A stretch of DNA of 49,838 nucleotides from Basidiobolus meristosporus CBS 931.73 (GCA_002104905.1 MCFE01000650.1:1-49838); one strand, 5' to 3'; counted from the first letter of the stretch, positions 1 through 8,827 are shown. Notes: generated from the sequence alone by a model not told the origin. Numbers and translations: made by a program.

Positions 1-934
1 ATGTTATATTTGAGGAGAACTCAGACCAGAAAGCAACAGAAGTCACTGGCCAGCTGCATGATGATGCAATCTATACTAATGAACAAGATACATACCAAAT
101 TCAGCCAGATACAGAAGATAATTCTACCAGTTCCAGATCAGAGCAGATTATCCCAGTTAGGAGACTGACCACAATAAGAAATGCCCCTGGATCCTGGTGG
201 CAGTCATCCAATAATTGTGAAAAAGCTTATCTCGCCTTATATGCCAAACCTCAAAATCTGCAGTATTGTAGCACTGTATATCACAATAGAAATGCAAAAC
301 AGCTCAAAAATGGTGTGATCATGCTAGTTCTGTATGTGTACACTCTAAAAATAGCTACACGTTACCAGGAGGCACTTCAACCAATGAAGTCAGATTGCTT
401 CAGCAAGTTTGAGATGAAAGGTCTAGGGAAACTGAGCTATTTTCTTGGGATTGAAGTGAATTTTGACATACCAACCCAAAAAATTGTGCTGAATCAGTCT
501 GAGTACATCAGGGACATTCTTTGATGCTTCAAAATGGATAATTGCAAGCCTGCAGCTACCCCTATGGACAATAATATAAAATCAAGCAAATCTCATCCAA
601 TTTTAGGTGAATATGGCTCAAATTTGGACCAAAACTTTCCCTATAAAGCAATGGCTGGTATCATGATGTAATTGATGGTGTCTACACATTGTGATATTGC
701 AGTGGCAGTTGGAATATTCAGTCAATTCATGCAGAATTATGGATCAGATCAAATTTCAGCAGTTAAGTGGATTTTCAGATATTTACAAGGTACCATAAAT
801 AGAGTACTGGAATACTCTGGAGCAGCTAATAGGCAAAGGTTTGATAGTTATAGTGATTCAACTTGAGCTAGAGCTCTGATTGACAGACACTCTACCACAG
901 GGTATGTATTTCTCTATGCTGTTGCAGCTATTAC
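1..934 (+). pseudogene. Copia-1 pol fragment (linker, RT C-terminus, start of RNase H), broken
   Basis: This is the 3' part of a Ty1/Copia polyprotein running in from beyond the window. Bases 130-230 resemble the integrase-RT linker (SRSEQ then RNAPGSWW). Bases 320-520 resemble the RT C-terminal part (FEMKGLGKLSYFLGIEV). Bases 540-870 continue through CKPAATPMD to the start of RNase H. The catalytic YVDD of Copia RT reads YVYT at about 331-342, so both aspartates are gone. In-frame stops interrupt the frame near 522, 669 and 864, the last at the place where the RNase H motif normally has W. The reading breaks at 934, where Gypsy-1 is inserted, and resumes at 6824. Motifs are read by eye; family is clear, exact limits of the deletions are not. 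Confidence 0.8.
930..934. repeat. Target-site duplication of Gypsy-1, left (ATTAC)
   Basis: ATTAC directly precedes the 5' LTR and is repeated exactly at 6824-6828 after the 3' LTR. A 5-bp duplication is usual for Ty3/Gypsy integrases. Confidence 0.93.
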
Positions 935-1007
935 TGTCATGATCACATGACAACCATGAACACCCATGCCAAGTTTCAGCTTCCTAGCTCAATTTCTAAG
1001 AGATACC

Positions 1008-1040
1008 TTCTGGAACCTTCTACCACCTTCCAGAAAGTTC
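1008..1040 (+). promoter_or_regulatory. Two tandem heat-shock elements in the Gypsy-1 5' LTR
   Basis: TTCTGGAACCTTC at 1008-1020 and TTCCAGAAAGTTC at 1028-1040 both fit TTCnnGAAnnTTC exactly, the three-unit site bound by heat shock factor. A further GAA-n2-TTC pair lies near 1071-1080. The same two arrays are unchanged in the 3' LTR at 6376-6388 and 6396-6408; the only LTR difference here falls in the spacer between them. Function is inferred from sequence only. Confidence 0.6.
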
Positions 1041-1115
1041 CTGACCATTCCAAACCATTGTTACACAATGGAACATTCCATGGAAGCTTTCCATTGTATT
1101 TTTCATAGTCCAGTA

Positions 1116-1125
1116 CCATATATGG
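1116..1125 (+). promoter_or_regulatory. CArG box in the Gypsy-1 5' LTR
   Basis: CCATATATGG is a perfect CC(A/T)6GG site, the target of SRF/Mcm1-type MADS-box factors. It is conserved in the 3' LTR at 6484-6493. It lies 76 bp after the heat-shock elements. Confidence 0.5.
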
Positions 1126-1133
1126 AAATACCA

Positions 1134-1153
1134 GGTCACATGATCATGTGACC
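1134..1153. repeat. 20-bp perfect palindrome with E-boxes in the Gypsy-1 5' LTR
   Basis: GGTCACATGATCATGTGACC equals its own reverse complement and contains CACATG and CATGTG E-boxes. In the 3' LTR the outer arms GGTCAC and GTGACC remain, but a 13-bp insertion separates them. The LTR start (TGATCACATGAC) repeats part of the motif. Confidence 0.7.
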
Positions 1154-1442
1154 CAATCCAGTTCCCCATCCTGTCTCAGTGCCGTGTCATCTATCTCATT
1201 ATCCCCAGCACCATTGCTGTGCCTCACCCCACAACCCCATTAGTATTAGCTAATATATCTTGGCATCATTATAGCCAAAAAGTATATAGAGTCCTACCCC
1301 CCCTTAAGTATTCCTCAGTCTGATAAACACAGGTCTTGAATAAACAGCCTTGCCTTGAATCCTGCCTTGCCTTGATGGTCCACACCTAAGTCCTTTCCTG
1401 CCATGCCTAGCTTTTCCTCCTGCCTTGTGTCTATTCATTACA

Positions 1443-1848
1443 GTTTTATCAGACTCTCCTGACTTACCTGTGGATCCCTGCCTTCTGCCCAAAGTTTGAA
1501 GAAAACTTGTAAAAGGAATACTCACTGTAAGTATCACCCATCATCTTTCCCTAGTCTTGTCCTATAAAGGCAAAGATACTTTATCTTTGTAAAACTATTG
1601 GTCAAAGCTGCATTCACTTTATTACCCTGCTGGTAGAGCTTACAGTTGTTACAGTATTGGAAGCTTTAGTACAATACTCTATCAAAGGACGTTGAAACCA
1701 GTACCTTCTGAAGTGACACTAACTTATTTAAGTTGGGGATTGTGGCTCAATAGTTGTATTCTTGACATACTAGTGGCTTTACAAACCCACAATCTAGTTT
1801 AGTATATTCCAGTATTCCTTGCAAGTTCATCCACCTTCCTCTGCTACC
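1443..1848 (+). other. Gypsy-1 leader, with a Copia-derived antisense stretch
   Basis: This is the untranslated stretch between the 5' LTR and the gag start, so the primer-binding site should begin just after 1442 (GTTTTATCAGAC); I could not assign a primer tRNA. Bases 1583-1830 align well with 45398-45640 and 48355-48590 (for example CTATTG-TCAAAGCTG and GGAAGCTTTAGTA). At 45398-45640 the sequence belongs to the gag-protease part of a leftward Copia-2. The leader therefore seems to contain about 240 bp of antisense Copia sequence. Confidence 0.65.
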
Positions 1849-2781
1849 ATGTCCAACCTAGAGCTGAACTTTGCCCAGCTCATGGCTGCCTTTACCCAAC
1901 TGCAACAAGACCATGCAGACCTCAGAAACACTCTTGCTCAGTTCCAGAACCAAAGTGTCCAGCAGACTAGCCATGTCCCAGTCTACCAAGAAGCCAAGTA
2001 TACTCCTGCTACCAAGTTCAATGGCTCTCAGAATGAATTCCGTGGCTTCATCAACATGGTGAAGAACAATCTTGCACTCCAGCCCAACCAGTACCCCACT
2101 GACCAGGCCAAAGTTGGTTTCATCTCCAACCTGCTTACTGGTACAGCTCTCAAGTGGTTCTCCCCATTAGTGGAGACCAACTCTCCCCTCCTCTGAGACT
2201 ACCAAGCTTTTCTCACTGAGATGGAGCTAACATTTGGTAACCTTGACCAAGCCAGAACTGCTGCCAACAAGATCAAGACCCTCAAGCAAGGGAACAAACC
2301 AGCATCAGTCTATGCCTCAGAATTCCGACAACTCTTCAGTGACCTCAGCTCCTGGGGTCAAGCAGCCTTGATTAGCCAATTCCAAGATGGCCTCAATGAT
2401 GAAGTTTGTGATCTGCTACTCACACTCCCAGATCCAGATACATTGGTTGAAGCTATGCACCAAGCAATCCGGTGTGATAACAGACTATTCCAGAAGAAGC
2501 AAAAGAACCGTCAAAGACACATTCCTGTTACAGTCCCAGCCCCTCCTGCTCCCCAAGTCACTCCAGAAGATCCTATGCAGATTGATAGTGCCAAATACAA
2601 GAAACTATCAAAGAGTGAAAAGTCCAGACGTCAACAAGCCAACCTCTGTCTATACTGTGGCCAACCAGGTCACTTTGCCAAGTCCTGCCCCAACAAGAAG
2701 TCCAGCTTCAAGCTGATGCTGTCCTCCAGCAACCAACCTGATTCAGATCTGTTGGGAAACTCCAATGTCCAGTTGCACTGA
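1849..2781 (+). pseudogene. Gypsy-1 gag, one nonsense codon
   Basis: Gag would form the virus-like particle and package element RNA. The start chosen is ATG 1849 in a good context (ctaccATGt), giving MSNLELNFAQLM; the open frame reaches a little further upstream but has no earlier ATG. The N-terminal part is coiled-coil-like and glutamine rich, the middle is a retrotransposon capsid region, and a CCHC zinc knuckle (CLYCGQPGHFAKSC) lies at about 2647-2688. A TGA at 2194-2196 breaks the frame after SPLL. The same frame continues at once with DYQAFLTEMEL, so this looks like one TGG-to-TGA change in a frame of about 310 codons. The gag frame ends with TGA 2779-2781 inside the hairpin of a -1 frameshift signal that leads into pol. 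Confidence 0.88.
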
Positions 2782-5700
2782 CAGGCTTGCAACTGGACCC
2801 ACCCATGAAAATCCAGCATATCCAAGAATCTTCCTTTGCCGCAAAATCTATCCAGTCCTTGAGAATGCCTGTCAAAATCCAGATCCCTGACTCCAGTCCT
2901 CTACCAGCCCTAGCCCTGATTGATTCCGGTGCTTCATCCTGTTTCATTGACCAAGCCTTTGTCCAGAAGCACTCTATTCCTGTTACCTTGAAGTCCTGTC
3001 CAGTCCAAGTAGAAGTTATTGATGGAAGATCACTCTCCTCTGGTGCCGTTACCCATGAAACATGCTTACTCCAGCTGTCCAGTACTGCTCACCCAGAAAG
3101 AATTGCCTTCAACATCATCAACTCACCACACTATCCTATTGTGCTTGAAAGCTCATGGCTGAGCTACCACAATCCAAGTATTGATTGGAAATCCAAGATC
3201 CTGTCATTCACCAGATCCCACCAAGTCAACTCCATGAAATCTCTAGACCCTGATAGCCGTGAAAAGACTGTTGCCAACAGTTCAACAGCCCAAGATACCT
3301 TGCCAGCTGAAGGAGCCCCCTCAGCAAACATACCAGCCAAGTACCAAGAGTTTGCCCATGTCTTTGACAAGAAGAAAGCAGAACTCCTCCCTGACCATTG
3401 GCCTTATGACTGCCCTATTGACCTTGAAGATGGAAAAGTCCCTCCATTAGGCCCAATATGTAACCTCTCCCAGCCGGAGTTGAAAGAACTCCATGGTTAT
3501 ATTGAAGAAAACCTCCAGAAGGGTTTTATTCAGCACTCCAAATCACCTGCTGGAGCCCCAATCCTCTTTGTCAAGAAGAAGGATGGCACACTCAGAATGT
3601 GTGTGGACTACCATGCTTTGAATAAGATCACAGTCAAGAACCGCTACCCCCTGCCCCTGATCAACACACTGTTGGATCAGCTATCTGCTGCCCAAGTCTT
3701 CACCAAGATTGACTTGAGAGGAGCTTACAATCTTGTCAGAATCAAGCCCGGTGATGAATGGAAAACTGCCTTTTGCACAAGATATGGTCACTTTGAGTAC
3801 AAAGTAATGCCATTTGGCCTCACCAATGCCCCTGATGTGTATCAACACCTCATGAATGACATATTCCGTGAATACCTTGACCAGTTTGTGGTAATCTACC
3901 GTGATGATATTCTCATATACTCCAAGAGCCAAGATGAACATGATGAACTTGTCAAGAAACTATTGAGAAAACTAGACTCTGCTGGTCTCTATGCCAAGCT
4001 AGAGAAGTGTGAATTTGACCAGAGAGAAGTGGAATTTCTTGGTTATCTCATCAGCCTTGAGGGAACAAGAATGAACCCAAAGAAAGTTGACTCAGTCCAA
4101 TCCTGGAAAACTCCAAGCTCAGTCAAGGAAGTACAATCCTTCCTGGGATTTGCCAACTTCTATTGCAGGTTCATAGCCAACTACTCCAAGATAGTCACCC
4201 CTCTGACAAAGCTTACCCAAACAAACACACCTTTTGCCTGGAATGAGGAGCAATCCGGCTCATTCAACCAACTCAAGATATCTTTCCTGAAGCCCCACCT
4301 GCTTGCCCACCCTGACCTTGAGAAGCAATTCATAGTGGAGACTGATGCTTCTGATTTTGCCCTTGGTGCCATACTCTCCCAGTATGATGAGGACAATGTG
4401 TTGCACCCCATTGCATTCTACTCTCAGAAGTTTTCCCCCACAGAGATCAACTATGATATCTATGATAAGGAGTTGCTTGCCATCATTGTAGCCTTTGGGC
4501 AATGGAGACACTACCTGGACGGTGCAAAACACAAAATCAAAGTCTTCTGTGACCATAAGAACCTTGAGTACTTTGCAACTTCCAAAGTACTAAACCGGAG
4601 ACAAGCCAGATGGTCACTCTTCCTGTCCAGCTTTGACTTTACTATCACCTATAGACCTGGTGCACAGCAAGGAAAGCCTGATGCCCTGTCCAGAAAAAAG
4701 GAATATGCCCTGGAAGAGGGAGATGATGCCTGTTGGCAAATGGAACACCCACTGCTGAGCAAGAAACATTTTGAGAATCTTGCCACCCAGTCCTCAAGTC
4801 TTGTCATCCCTTCATTCCTAGTAAGGATATCAGAATCCCAAGCCTCTGATATGACTTCCAGCACCATCAAGAAATATCTGGAATCCCCAGTTGGGCCCCC
4901 TCCCCAGTTCCCAAACATCCAGAACCTGCATTTGGTAAACAACCTCATCTACCACAAGCAGCAGCTTTATGTCCCAGACCTTGCCACCCAGCTAGACATC
5001 ATTAAGTCTTGGCATGATTCAATGGCTGCAGGCCACTTTGGTACTGCCAAAACCTTGAATGCTATCAAAAGAGATCTCTGGTGGCCTAGAATGATAACTC
5101 TTATCAAAGAGTACATTCTGACTTGTGATATTTGCAACCGTGCAAAACCAGCCAGACACCAGCCCTATGGACTTCTTCAGCCCTTGCCTATCCCAGAACA
5201 CCAATGGAGATCTATATCTATGGACTTCATTACTGACCTCCCTGAGTCATGTGGCTTCAATGCTTTACTTGTAGTGGCTGACCAGCTGACCAAGATGGCT
5301 CACTTTATCCCTTGCTGTAAGAACACTGATGCAAAAGAAACTGCTGCATTAGTCCTGAAGAATATTTTCTGCCTTCATGGTATCCACAGTGATATTGTGT
5401 CAGATAGAGGCCCACAGTTTGTGTCCAAGTTTTGGAAACACTTCATGCAATACCTTGGTGTTCAAGTCAAGCTCTCTACTGCCTTCCATCCACAGTCTAA
5501 TGGCCAGACTGAAAGAATCAACCAGATTCTAGAGCAATACCTCTGGTGCTATATCAATTACCAGCAAGATAATTGGGTTGATCTACTCCCTGTTGCTGAG
5601 TTTGCCTACAATAACTCAAGCCATAGTGCAACCGGTTTTACACCATTCTATGCAAACTATGGATTCCACCCTCAGTTTGATATCCAGATTCCAACAAACC

Positions 5701-6302
5701 CAATGAGTCCACATGCAGCTGAACATGCCCGAGCAATCCAGGACATCCAGAATACCCTCAAGGAAGAACTATCCTTAGCTCAGGAAAGCTACAAGAAATT
5801 TGCCAATCTAAAACGGCATCCCAGCCCTGATCTTAATGAAGGAGATTCTGTACGGCTGCTCAGAAGAAACATCAGCACCAACTGCCCTTGTGACAAATTG
5901 GATTTCAAGAAACTTGATTCTTTCAAGATCAAGAAGAAGCTTAGCCCTATAGTATATCAGCTACAGTTACCAGCAAGTATGAAAATCTATGATACTTTCC
6001 ATGTGTCCCTCCTGGAGCCGTATTGTAGGAACACCTTGCCAAACCGGCAAGAAGCAAAGCCCCAAGCTATCCAAGTTGACCAACATCAAGAATTTGAAGT
6101 CAAACAGATTCTAGACTCTAAGTGTATCCAGTCAAATCTGTACTACTTAGTAGACTGGATTGGTTATGGCCCATGTGACCAAACATGGGAACCAGCTACC
6201 CATCTCACTAATTGTCAAGAACTAGTTATCCAGTTCCACCAACAATATCCTGCAAAACCTGCCCCAAAGGGAAAAAGAGCTTTGCCTGGAAGAGGAGAAT
6301 AG
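2742..6302 (+). CDS. Gypsy-1 pol: protease, RT, RNase H, integrase, chromodomain
   Basis: This is an open frame of about 1186 codons, entered by -1 frameshifting at 2754-2760; the first ATG, 2805, is probably not the true start. Domains in order: aspartic protease (LIDSGAS, about 2920); RT with [15 protein letters not shown] (about 3570) and the active site at about 3890-3912; RNase H (ETDASDFALG about 4340; YDKELLAI about 4460); integrase zinc-binding region (H at about 5035, CDIC about 5125) and DDE residues in MDFITDL (about 5220), SDRGPQF (about 5400) and QTERIN (about 5505). The C-terminus is a chromodomain (EFEVKQIL about 6090; YLVDWIGY about 6145; TWEP about 6185) that should steer integration to marked chromatin. 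One oddity: the RT active site reads YRDD, where YLDD is usual, with both aspartates kept. No stop interrupts the frame. Confidence 0.95.
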   Translation, partial: FRSVGKLQCPVALTGLQLDPPMKIQHIQESSFAAKSIQSLRMPVKIQIPDSSPLPALALIDSGASSCFIDQAFVQKHSIPVTLKSCPVQVEVIDGRSLSSGAVTHETCLLQLSSTAHPERIAFNIINSPHYPIVLESSWLSYHNPSIDWKSKILSFTRSHQVNSMKSLDPDSREKTVANSSTAQDTLPAEGAPSANIPAKYQEFAHVFDKKKAELLPDHWPYDCPIDLEDGKVPPLGPICNLSQPELKELHGYIEENLQKGFIQHSKSPAGAPILFVKKKDGTLRMCVDYHALNKITVKNRYPLPLINTLLDQLSAAQVFTKIDLRGAYNLVRIKPGDEWKTAFCTRYGHFEYKVMPFGLTNAPDVYQHLMNDIFREYLDQFVVIYRDDILIYSKSQDEHDELVKKLLRKLDSAGLYAKLEKCEFDQREVEFLGYLISLEGTRMNPKKVDSVQSWKTPSSVKEVQSFLGFANFYCRFIANYSKIVTPLTKLTQTNTPFAWNEEQSGSFNQLKISFLKPHLLAHPDLEKQFIVETDASDFALGAILSQYDEDNVLHPIAFYSQKFSPTEINYDIYDKELLAIIVAFGQWRHYLDGAKHKIKVFCDHKNLEYFATSKVLNRRQARWSLFLSSFDFTITYRPGAQQGKPDALSRKKEYALEEGDDACWQMEHPLLSKKHFENLATQSSSLVIPSFLVRISESQASDMTSSTIKKYLESPVGPPPQFPNIQNLHLVNNLIYHKQQLYVPDLATQLDIIKSWHDSMAAGHFGTAKTLNAIKRDLWWPRMITLIKEYILTCDICNRAKPARHQPYGLLQPLPIPEHQWRSISMDFITDLPESCGFNALLVVADQLTKMAHFIPCCKNTDAKETAALVLKNIFCLHGIHSDIVSDRGPQFVSKFWKHFMQYLGVQVKLSTAFHPQSNGQTERINQILEQYLWCYINYQQDNWVDLLPVAEFAYNNSSHSATGFTPFYANYGFHPQFDIQIPTNPMSPHAAEHARAIQDIQNTLKEELSLAQESYKKFANLKRHPSPDLNEGDSVRLLRRNISTNCPCDKLDFKKLDSFKIKKKLSPIVYQLQLPASMKIYDTFHVSLLEPYCRNTLPNRQEAKPQAIQVDQHQEFEVKQILDSKCIQSNLYYLVDWIGYGPCDQTWEPATHLTNCQELVIQFHQQYPAKPAPKGKRALPGRGE
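2754..2798 (+). promoter_or_regulatory. Programmed -1 frameshift signal between gag and pol
   Basis: The heptamer GGGAAAC at 2754-2760 is phased G GGA AAC in the gag frame, the canonical X XXY YYZ arrangement. A 6-nt spacer follows (2761-2766). Then comes a hairpin with an 11-bp perfect stem, 2767-2777 (GTCCAGTTGCA) pairing with 2788-2798 (TGCAACTGGAC), and a 10-nt loop 2778-2787 that contains the gag stop TGA. The pol frame is exactly -1 relative to gag and is open from 2742, so the 40-nt overlap contains the slip site. All elements are seen in the sequence; efficiency is unknown. Confidence 0.88.
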
Positions 6303-6823
6303 TGTCATGATCACATGACAACCATGAACACCCATGCCAAGTTTCAGCTTCCTAGCTCAATTTCTAAGAGATACCTTCTGGAACCTTCTACAACCTTCCA
6401 GAAAGTTCCTGACCATTCCAAGCCATTGTTTCACAATGGAACATTCCATGGAAGCTTTCCATTGTATTTTTCATAGTCCAGTACCATATATGGAAGTACC
6501 AGGTCACATGACTTAGTCACTTGATCAGGTGACCCAATCCATTTCCCCATCCTGTCTCAGTGCCGTGTCATCTATGTCATTATCCCCAGCACCATTGCTG
6601 TGCCTCACCCCACAACCCCATTAGTATTAGCTAATATCTCTTGGCATCAGTATAGCCAAAAAGTATATATAGTCCTACCCCCCCTTAAGTATTCCTCAGT
6701 CTGATAAACACAGGTCTTGAATAAACAGCCTTGCCTTGAATCCTGCCTTGCCTTGATGGTCCACACCTAAGTCCTTTCCTGCCATGCCTAGCTTATCCTC
6801 CTGCCTTGTGTCTATTCATAACA
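6303..6823 (+). repeat. Gypsy-1 3' LTR (521 bp)
   Basis: It begins directly after the pol stop TAG (6300-6302), and the purine-rich tract before it (AGAGGAGAATAG) would be the plus-strand primer. It is longer than the 5' LTR because of a 13-bp insertion inside the palindrome. The heat-shock elements (6376-6388, 6396-6408) and CArG box (6484-6493) are intact. Confidence 0.95.
6376..6493 (+). promoter_or_regulatory. Heat-shock elements and CArG box, Gypsy-1 3' LTR copy
   Basis: TTCTGGAACCTTC at 6376-6388, TTCCAGAAAGTTC at 6396-6408 and CCATATATGG at 6484-6493 are identical to the 5' LTR sites, although the LTRs differ elsewhere. Confidence 0.55.
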
Positions 6824-7144
6824 ATTACTTGGAATTGCAAGAAACAGCTAACTGTGGCCCTATCTTCAACTAAAGCTGAATATATTGCTGCTTGCCAAGC
6901 AACTAAGGATGCTATATTGCTACAGAAGTTATTTAAACACTTAGGCTTTGATTCAGATGAACCAACATGTAATCACAAAGATAATCAAGGTGGTGATTCA
7001 TTAGCTAGGAATCTTACTAAATATATAGATATAGAACACCACTTTGTGAACAAAGCTGTAGAAAGTCACCTAGTAGAGTTAGCATACTGTCCAACTGATA
7101 AGATGGTGGCAGGTATAATGACACAACCACTAGCTAGACCATAA
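6824..7144 (+). pseudogene. Copia-1 RNase H, C-terminal part
   Basis: This resumes the Copia-1 polyprotein after the Gypsy-1 insertion. It reads WNCKKQLTVALSSTKAEYIA and then ATKDAILLQKLFKHLG, a typical Copia RNase H. The end reads HHFVNKAVESHLVELAYCPTDK. Frame open to the TAA at 7142. The 6824-6828 ATTAC is the right-hand duplication of the Gypsy-1 target. Confidence 0.85.
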
Positions 7145-7198
7145 TGTGAGAATCTCAGAGAGGAATTAGAATTAAGAAATTATTTAGTGGAGGGAGAA

Positions 7199-7540
7199 TG
7201 CTGAAATATTAGACCATTTGGTATCATTCAGCAGCTAAAAGCTTACTTAACAGTTCTAGACTAGTCTTGGTCACTGTAGGACTAACTTGAAGCCCCAACT
7301 TTGTCAATTTTTTCACATCTATAATCCTATGACTACGCTCCTACAGTGATGATCAGATTAACACTTTTTAGCAAACACTATGTACTAGCCCTGAAACTGT
7401 TATAGAATGCTCCTGAATGTTACAAAACCCTCCTTACTTAGTGTTACAGCTGTATTACTTACACCAAGGTAAAAATACTTATCCTTTTTACAAATCAACA
7501 ATAGTTTAATTATTATCACTATATCTTGATATGATCATTA
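7199..7540 (+). repeat. Copia-1 3' LTR (right end approximate)
   Basis: A purine tract (GTGGAGGGAGAA) is followed by TGCTGAAATATTAG at 7199, the expected start of a 3' LTR. A diverged copy of its first 100 bp lies at 15831-15935. The right end is not sharply defined; Tnp2 sequence is recognisable from about 7540, which suggests Copia-1 is itself inserted in the Tnp2 transposon. Confidence 0.6.
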
Positions 7541-8605
7541 TATACAAATTGCTTCATAAATTGCAAGAAGATGGGCAGCATATTCAGAGTGATGAGAATC
7601 AGTGGCCAGCAGGATTTGCTGGTAGAGAACTTGTTTAATGAGAATTCATCAAGTGCTAAGGGAAAGGCATGGTCATACATACCTTCAAAGTAGCCCTTGC
7701 TTCTTAGCTGTTTGTAATATTTGCCATCAAATATACAGGATGTGTTTGCAATTGATTAACACTGAGTGCAGTACTTTATAGCTTTACAATATTAGTCAGA
7801 GTGCATTAGCTTCCACAGACAGGATATCACTGGAATATATCTGGAGTGTGAACAATGTTTTCCCTCAATGGTGGTATATTCCTGACAATTTGGACATGTG
7901 GCAAAGGTAATATTTTTGGACTTGAATGCCATGCAACTGTTAGCACATGCTGGAAACAGGACAGTCTCTGGGTCATATGTTGCCAGCTGCATGATGGTTG
8001 TCCACTGATACCATGTACATAATGGTAAGTTGCATCCTGGAATGATTTTTGCAAGAAGTAGTAATAAATCCTCAAGGCCCCCATTACTGATATTAGTGGA
8101 AACATGCCACTTCTCTAGCCACAACATTACATCATTCACCAGTAGATGGATTACTGGGCTCCCTTGGGCATCATATAGAATCCTTGGCATTTGTTTTGAC
8201 AGGTGTTGTCTTATTGCATATTTGGATTTGACTGGTCTCATACATGGTACTACTGTTACAGGAGATAGGCTCAAAATCCATCAGTGAACCTTTGTTTTCA
8301 GAGCTGTCACTCTGCATGCCATATTCAGAAGGCTGAGGTGAGCCAAAGGTGTCATAAGCTCACCTGACTCAGCTTACACAGGTGACAAAGATGGCCAGGT
8401 GCCTATTTTGAAGTATTAACTGGCCAGCAAGATAATGTAGGTACATTAATGACCAATGAATGGTCAAATATTACTTATGTGGCAAAACACTGGCCATGAT
8501 CCTTGTTATACTTCCTATGCTGTCTGTGTGCTTTGTGGCTCAGAGGCTTACTACCATTGCCACATGGTCTTTTTTCTCTTCTCTTACAGTGTTGAGTCAA
8601 AGTAG
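7540..8605 (-). pseudogene. Tnp2-type transposase, copy A (N-terminal half)
   Basis: This is the 5' half of a CACTA/EnSpm-type Tnp2 transposase, read leftward. From about 8600 it shows a zinc-finger-like N-terminus (PCGNG, H-RQHRKY), then an acidic linker, then HLLVNDVMLWLEKWHVS (about 8150), the cysteine motif CPNCQEY (about 7880), IPVI (about 7815), and past a break FDGKYYKQLRSKGY (about 7720), LALDEFS and CWPLILI (about 7600). The aspartate in LALDEF fits the first catalytic D of this family. Compared with copy B it keeps TAC where B has a stop, and GGGGG where B has an extra G. It is cut off at the left by Copia-1, before the second catalytic region. It diverges from the accessory gene at 8828. 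Confidence 0.75.
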
Positions 8606-8827
8606 TCTTGTCCATAGGTCAAACAATTTGACCTTGAATAATGTAATGCTATTATATCACTTGTTGATCAAAACTCATGTCAATTTAAAACAGTCTTGTA
8701 TCTGAGACATTGCACCTACATGCATGTAACATTCAATGATAACCTGCCATAGTAAGCATTATAAACAAAGTAGTGGCACCACATACACATGTATATGTAA
8801 AACTATTTCCTTTATAGCTTGACATAT
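8606..8827. other. Divergent intergenic region of transposon copy A
   Basis: About 220 bp lie between the starts of the leftward transposase and the rightward accessory gene, so it should hold both promoters. I see no sharp motif. The corresponding gap in copy B is 34224-34415. Confidence 0.5.

Larger units (their letters stand above)
935..1442 (+). repeat. Gypsy-1 5' LTR (508 bp)
   Basis: It begins TGTCATGATC and ends TTCATTACA. It aligns end to end with 6303-6823. It holds two perfect heat-shock-element triplets, a CArG box and a 20-bp palindrome (listed separately). The small open frame 966-1151 lies wholly in the LTR and is present in both LTRs, but I see no reason to call it a gene. Confidence 0.95.
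935..6823 (+). mobile_element. Gypsy-1: near-complete Ty3/Gypsy chromovirus retrotransposon
   Basis: A full-length LTR retrotransposon of 5889 bp: 5' LTR 935-1442, leader, gag, pol with protease, RT, RNase H, integrase and C-terminal chromodomain, then 3' LTR 6303-6823. Both LTRs start TG and end CA. The insertion is flanked by a perfect 5-bp duplication, ATTAC, at 930-934 and 6824-6828. Removing the element restores the Copia-1 RNase H reading (AIT then WNCKKQ), which confirms both boundaries. The two LTRs differ by about a dozen substitutions plus one 13-bp indel over roughly 508 bp, so it is not a brand new insertion. Gag carries one nonsense codon; pol is open throughout. Confidence 0.95.

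Noticed and set aside
966-1151. 61-codon frame in the Gypsy-1 5' LTR, repeated at 6334-6516
   Set aside because: It is shared only because the LTRs are duplicates; it overlaps the regulatory motifs and has no recognisable features.
8030-8287. 85-codon plus-strand frame
   Set aside because: Antisense shadow of the Tnp2 copy A frame.
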